From Methanoculleus horonobensis (lineage in GTDB: Archaea; Halobacteriota; Methanomicrobia; Methanomicrobiales; Methanoculleaceae): 64,000 nt of DNA. Shown here piece by piece: positions 60,310-64,000 of the stretch. A program made the translations under genes and the position numbers. The stretch is taken from positions 1-64,000 of the forward strand of contig NZ_BCNY01000013.1 in NCBI RefSeq assembly GCF_001602375.1. Reading direction: 5' to 3'. Under the pieces are notes generated by a model. The model made no database searches, was not told the origin of the DNA, and saw only the letters and a list, made by a program, of their open reading frames with translations. Each line of letters starts with the position of its first letter. Within the stretch, counting starts at the first letter, position 1.

Positions 60310-61914
60310 TCACGACTTCACGATCGTTACTGCACCCTCGGGTACATCCTGTGTCAACGATATGCCCGTTGAGCCGGCCGGTAAAATCTTCATGTCCTGC
60401 ACCCGCACATTGCTGGTCCCGTATCCGTCGATAACAAACGGTTGCACCGCGTTTGAGTTTATCTGCCCGGTGTATACGACATTCCTGTTACCCATCGCGT
60501 ATATCAGAGTAGAGACTCGATCCCCCGTTGCATGGATATCGATGCTGGAATCCACAACTGACGCTCCTCGCGATGAACCCCCCATCACGGCGCCCCTGCC
60601 GTCGATCCCGGCCGGATCGGTCAACCGGAAGTTGTTGATCCGTACGTGATCCATCAGGGCGATGTGCAGACCGTATCCGAAAGATTTGATGCTTTCACAG
60701 TTCTCCATGACGATCGAGGGGTTGGCGTTCGTCAACTGTGACTGTACGATGAAGTACGATGTCGGTTTCACCGCCGAGTAGTCGGTCTTCCCCCGGCCCG
60801 TCTCGAGGTCGGTGCAGTCGTAGAGGTAGACGCCGTCGGGGTAACTGAAGAAGAACCCGTAGGCGCTGTTCCCTTCCGCGGTGCAGTTGCTGAACGTGTA
60901 CGAGCCCCGCGGCGCGTAGTAACCGGAACCGAAGTAGTCCTCGCCGCCCAGGCTGTAGGTCTTCGGGAACGGCTTCTGGCCGTTGTTTCTGCTGATGCAG
61001 TCGGTAAAGACGACGTCGTTCTTGGTGGGGGCCCATTCGAGGTGGAACCCGGATTCCCAGTTGCCTTCGGCGATACACCGGGTCACCCGCAGGCTCTCGA
61101 TGTCGTTGAGTTCCGTAAAGTCGAATCCTGTGACCCAGTTATTGAACCTGGAATCCCGGCCGCAGTCGATTGCCCTGCAATCGGTATACTGGACATACCT
61201 ATGTACCGTATAGTCGGTATCCTGCGAACTATGAAGAAATCCGTATGTTCCGGGGCTCTCGGCCACACAGCCGATGAACGCAATGTACTCGATATCCCTG
61301 GTATAGCCTTCGATGGACTGCACGTAAAACACAGCCTGGATGGACCTGTCAGCCGTGGCCGTGACGTCTTTGATCCACATATGGCTTGCAGTGATGTAGA
61401 TCACACCCCTGTGAGCCGATTTCCCGGAGTAGCCGGAGCCAGTTGCCCGGAGCCCTTCCAGCGCGACAGAATCGTTTTTCATCCAGATCAGGCCGTTATT
61501 TGTAAAAACCAGGGTGGTACGGTCATCACCCTGTCCTTTCAGGGTTGTATAGGATCTGGGCAGAATGTTTCCGGAACACTTGAACGTCCCTTCCGTCAGC
61601 TGGACGGTCCCGCCGCGGGCGGGGAGGGTATCGATCGCGGTCTGGATCTCATGTTGATCGTCGATACCGTCACAGATATAATCTGCTCCGGCTTTCGATG
61701 CCGCACTGCTGTCGCTCGCTGCGACGATGATAGTGGGTTCTGTCACCGTCGGCACCACGGGGGTCGGTATTGCCGGCACCGGCGGGCCGGACGGATCCGG
61801 TTTCCACGGCTGAAGGTGCAGTGCCAGCACAATGGCGCACACGGCTGCTATCACGACGATTATGGCAATAAGTGTGCGTCCGCCTCTCTCTCGGGGATAT
61901 GGTATCGCCGGCAT
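60310..61914 (-). CDS. Membrane-anchored beta-helix protein, paralogue of the dockerin protein
   Basis: A 534-residue protein. A single membrane helix lies at about 15-32 after a basic start (MPAIPYPRERGGRTLIAIIV), then a Pro-rich linker and a beta-helix domain collinear with that of the dockerin protein. There are no CARDB or dockerin domains. A central stretch is almost identical to the paralogue (for example SYFIVQSQLTNANPSIVMENC), while the flanks have diverged. The protein would sit on the outer face, tethered by its N-terminal helix. Confidence 0.86.
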   Translation of the reverse strand: MPAIPYPRERGGRTLIAIIVVIAAVCAIVLALHLQPWKPDPSGPPVPAIPTPVVPTVTEPTIIVAASDSSAASKAGADYICDGIDDQHEIQTAIDTLPARGGTVQLTEGTFKCSGNILPRSYTTLKGQGDDRTTLVFTNNGLIWMKNDSVALEGLRATGSGYSGKSAHRGVIYITASHMWIKDVTATADRSIQAVFYVQSIEGYTRDIEYIAFIGCVAESPGTYGFLHSSQDTDYTVHRYVQYTDCRAIDCGRDSRFNNWVTGFDFTELNDIESLRVTRCIAEGNWESGFHLEWAPTKNDVVFTDCISRNNGQKPFPKTYSLGGEDYFGSGYYAPRGSYTFSNCTAEGNSAYGFFFSYPDGVYLYDCTDLETGRGKTDYSAVKPTSYFIVQSQLTNANPSIVMENCESIKSFGYGLHIALMDHVRINNFRLTDPAGIDGRGAVMGGSSRGASVVDSSIDIHATGDRVSTLIYAMGNRNVVYTGQINSNAVQPFVIDGYGTSNVRVQDMKILPAGSTGISLTQDVPEGAVTIVKS

Positions 61915-62826
61915 AGTGTTCTCTTATCTATCGTCAGTCACTCAAAGATCGCCACCGAGCCGTAGCGCTCGCCAGCCTCCTCCCCGAGCCGAACCCGGGG
62001 TATCGGGATACGCCTGCGGTTGCCGGATCGCTGATGCCGGTCTGTGACCGGAAAGCAACTCCCTGCCGAAGGGGGAGGACCCGGATTCTGTTCCGCCGAC
62101 AACGTTCGTCCCCCTCATCTTGCCAAAACCACGGCCGAGGCGTTCAATGCCGGAATACCGTCCCTCCCGCAGGGATCGGGTTAAAAGGCCCTGTACAACA
62201 CCGCCAACCAGGCTCATACCCCTTATGATGCACAGGTACCATTTAATGATTTAGGGCGGAGGAGGCTGTTCTCTCTCTCTATGACGGGAAAACGGGGTAT
62301 GGTCATTTCGGTTCACGGCGCCCCGGCAGGCCGACATGTGTCGGGGGATCGCTGTGTATTTTGGGAGACAATGGTCCGGTGCGCAGCTGGAAGTTGGCCC
62401 ATGGCAGACAGGATGTTCGAGTCCCAAAACCGGCCTGGATCGGGTCGGAGCGACCGGGACGCAGACCGTTCCGGAGCCGGTGCGGGTCCGTGAGCGTGGG
62501 AGCAGTCGTCGGGATGCCCGCCTACAGGTGTCAGGCGACGCGGGGAAAGCCCTGTTCCGGGTGGGGATGTTCTCGAACTCCGTTCCTCAAAGATCTGTTC
62601 GGCCTGCGGGTACCGGAAGGCCGGCCTGACTCTCAAAGACCCGGGAGTGAAGACAGTAACTCATTTACTGTAACATTTTTTTGAGTTGCAGTTGTTTGCA
62701 GTAACTATGGATCTCGATATCTCTCGCCCTCATTAGCGATGGAGAATCCGAGCAACGGGGAAGCATCCCTGCCGTCCGGTTCGATATGAGCAGCCTTTTA
62801 TCCGATTGATTGTGATATTCCTTTCT
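61915..62826. other. Gene-free stretch before the pilin gene
   Basis: About 900 bases with several open frames of 60-110 codons on both strands that lack ribosome sites, family resemblance or sensible composition. A tRNA-like GTTCGAGTCCC at about 62415 does not fold into a tRNA. A T6-7 run near 62677-62683 may end a transcript. ATTTAATGATTTA near 62241 is the only AT-rich promoter-like patch. It may hold a non-coding RNA, but I cannot support one. Confidence 0.45.
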
Positions 62827-63207
62827 ATGGCAGGCACGGATATCGAGGGCGGGGTCTCGGAGGTGGTGAGCGCGCTCCTGATGGTGGCGGTCGTGGTCAT
62901 CCTCGCGGCAATCGTGGCATCGATGGTCTTCGGGATCGGGCTCCCGGAAGAGCCGAAGACCGTCGCGGTGACGGCCGTCCGGACGGGGGAGACGATCACG
63001 TTCACGAACTATGGCGGGATGGACATGGACCGGGTCACGGAGATCCGGTGCTGGATCGGGGGAGTGGATCCGGCGAACGACAACTTCACGCTCGATGCCC
63101 GGGCGGGGACGTCCGAGAAGCGCACCGTCTCCGAGCCGACGCGGGTCGTGGTCGTGGGGACGTTTGTCGGGAACGAGTCGTGGATCCTGCTTGATAAGAC
63201 GGTTTGA
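62827..63207 (+). CDS. Type IV pilin-like protein (archaeal Pilin_N family)
   Basis: A 126-residue protein with an N-terminal GGVSEVVSALLMVAVVVILAA-like helix, the archaeal pilin/DUF1628 pattern in which a short leader is cut before the hydrophobic helix by a class III signal peptidase. The rest is a small beta domain (TFTNYGGMDMDRVTEI, DARAGTSEKRTVSEPTRV). No pilus assembly genes are nearby. It might form adhesive pili or sit as a surface protein. Monocistronic; ATG 62827. Confidence 0.85.
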   Translation: MAGTDIEGGVSEVVSALLMVAVVVILAAIVASMVFGIGLPEEPKTVAVTAVRTGETITFTNYGGMDMDRVTEIRCWIGGVDPANDNFTLDARAGTSEKRTVSEPTRVVVVGTFVGNESWILLDKTV

Positions 63208-63353
63208 GCGGGTTCCCCGCTGTGACCCCCGGTGATCGGCGTTTTTTCGGTTTTTGAGTGTGGTTATGCTGTTGCATGTGGGATTCTGCTCTACTGGCGA
63301 AATCACTTAGGCATTTTAGACGAGGAAAAAGCCGGTGCAGTGGACCGGGGGGG

Positions 63354-63711
63354 TATCGCCAGCACTGCCCCCGCCCCCTGGAGTGGGGTGCGACGGGCCG
63401 TAGAGCCGGAGCACGAGCACCGAAGGTGCGGAGGAGGAGCGCGAAGCGCGGGCGGGGTGGGGTTTACAAATATGCCCAATGCGATGGAGACAGGGGAGGG
63501 GGGATGCTCCCCTTCGCACCTATCGGTGCTCAAGCTCGCTTCGCTCGCACTCCGCACCCTCCGGGTGCTCGAGCTCCGGGCGTTCCGCCCATCGCACTCC
63601 CCGTCAGCCCCACTTCGCACCTAACGGTGCTCACGCTCACTGCGTTCGCTCCTCGCACCTTCGGTGCTCGAACTCCGCTCCTAGCGGAGCGTCGTTCCCC
63701 CAGTGGCGATA
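63354..63711. repeat. Dispersed palindromic element, copy D (longest)
   Basis: TATCGCCA at 63354-63361 and TGGCGATA at 63704-63711. Inside are the GC-rich block, GAGCACCGAAGGTGCGG, GGAGGAGCGCGAAGCGCGGGCGGGG, the G-rich hairpin near 63490-63515, and then repeated GCACC-TNNCGGTGC mini-hairpins and GCTCGAACTCCG stretches not present in the shorter copies. The left flank GTGCAGTGGACCG (63336-63348) is the inverse of the flanks right of copies B and C. No gene is seen in 63208-63835. Confidence 0.7.
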
Positions 63712-63835
63712 GTCGATGGAAAGCCGTTTACGGGATGTGTGATTGAGCGAACACTGTGATTTTGAGCGTTTTCCAACACGGGCAACCGGCGAGAACGAAC
63801 AAAAAAGAGATTCAACCCACAACAAAAAGGGATGA

Positions 63836-64000
63836 TTACTGTTCCTCTTCCATCCCTTCCCCGTATTCCTCCTCTTCTCCCTCATCCTCCAATACATCGT
63901 CCTCCTCTGCCGTCATGACGTACCCCGCGACGGCGAGGATGAGCGGCACCCCGACCGGGACGGCAAACCCCGCCGGGCCGTACAGGGTAGGGCCGTACTG
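63836..64000 (-). CDS. C-terminus of a membrane protein with acidic tail (cut by window edge)
   Basis: The frame is open to the right edge. The visible 54 residues contain a hydrophobic helix (AGFAVPVGVPLILAVAGYVM) followed by a strongly acidic tail with runs of Glu and Asp (VLEDEGEEEEYGEGMEEEQ) to the stop. The protein is probably integral to the membrane with its C-terminus in the cytoplasm. Too little is present to name it; its start and most of its sequence lie beyond the window. Confidence 0.6.
   Translation of the reverse strand, partial: QYGPTLYGPAGFAVPVGVPLILAVAGYVMTAEEDDVLEDEGEEEEYGEGMEEEQ

Noticed and set aside
62350-62430. Possible tRNA suggested by TTTTGGG...GTTCGAGTCCCAAAA
   Set aside because: The outer ends pair, but the T-arm and D-arm do not form and no anticodon loop of seven bases fits. 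Perhaps a coincidence or a very old remnant.
62281-62684. Overlapping frames of 70-107 codons
   Set aside because: No start signals, no conserved motifs, and all frames overlap one another; more likely non-coding.

Overview
The window is archaeal and almost certainly from a hydrogenotrophic methanogen of the order Methanomicrobiales, most likely Methanoculleus or a close relative. The grounds are an Eha-type energy-converting [NiFe] hydrogenase operon running into formylmethanofuran dehydrogenase (fwdDBAC), an F420 gene (cofE), archaeal Sec61-beta, a proteasome beta subunit next to a KH/beta-CASP nuclease (aCPSF1/FttA), TrmB- and DUF2206-type proteins, archaeal TATA promoters, high GC, and PGF-pre-PGF, fasciclin and Ig-like surface proteins. 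The assignment rests on gene content, not on a database search.

Layout. 0-7.6 kb: hisH, a PUA/PAPS-reductase-like protein, a small membrane protein behind a structured leader, a 26-residue lysine-rich microprotein, TrkH, and a soluble multi-PAS sensor that ends at the phospho-acceptor helices. 7.7-10.1 kb: a decayed accessory patch with three MntA/HepT-type nucleotidyltransferase-HEPN modules, none with an intact HEPN gene, plus the tail of a type IIG restriction enzyme and a tRNA-Leu. 10.4-21.4 kb: one tightly overlapping operon for Eha subunits, a polyferredoxin, FwdDBAC and a 49-residue zinc ribbon. It couples membrane ion gradient and H2 oxidation to low-potential ferredoxin and CO2 reduction to formylmethanofuran, the first step of methanogenesis. 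21.4-34.4 kb: mostly housekeeping and metabolic genes (DUF1922, FAD/Rieske oxidoreductase, TreT-like glycosyltransferase, cofE, Sec61-beta, amidohydrolase, UspA, CBS protein, psmB, aCPSF1, MFS, aldehyde dehydrogenase).

34.5-38.5 kb: two fasciclin surface proteins with matching promoters and leaders; the larger has 35 copies of an 8-residue repeat that each create an N-glycosylation sequon. 38.5-44.5 kb: two cupins, a DUF2115-like protein, a TrmB regulator, a siroheme-reductase-like protein, a stand-alone Ni-CO dehydrogenase (CooS) and DUF488. 44.7-63.2 kb: a surface and glycan region with a (PMET)15 lipoprotein, a 1449-residue beta-propeller/Ig-like protein, two glycosyltransferases, a large DUF2206-like membrane protein, a flippase, two paralogous beta-helix proteins (one with CARDB and dockerin domains) and a pilin-like protein. 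The glycan genes are visibly more AT-rich than the rest. The right edge cuts a membrane protein gene.

A family of dispersed non-coding elements bounded by TATCGCCA/TGGCGATA and carrying a G-rich hairpin occurs at four places. A related module lies inside and breaks one of the nucleotidyltransferase genes. I see no CRISPR array, no rRNA and no complete insertion sequence. The best candidates for something undescribed are this repeat family, the structured leader at 2.7 kb, the 26-residue microprotein, and the sequon-repeat surface proteins beside glycan genes.
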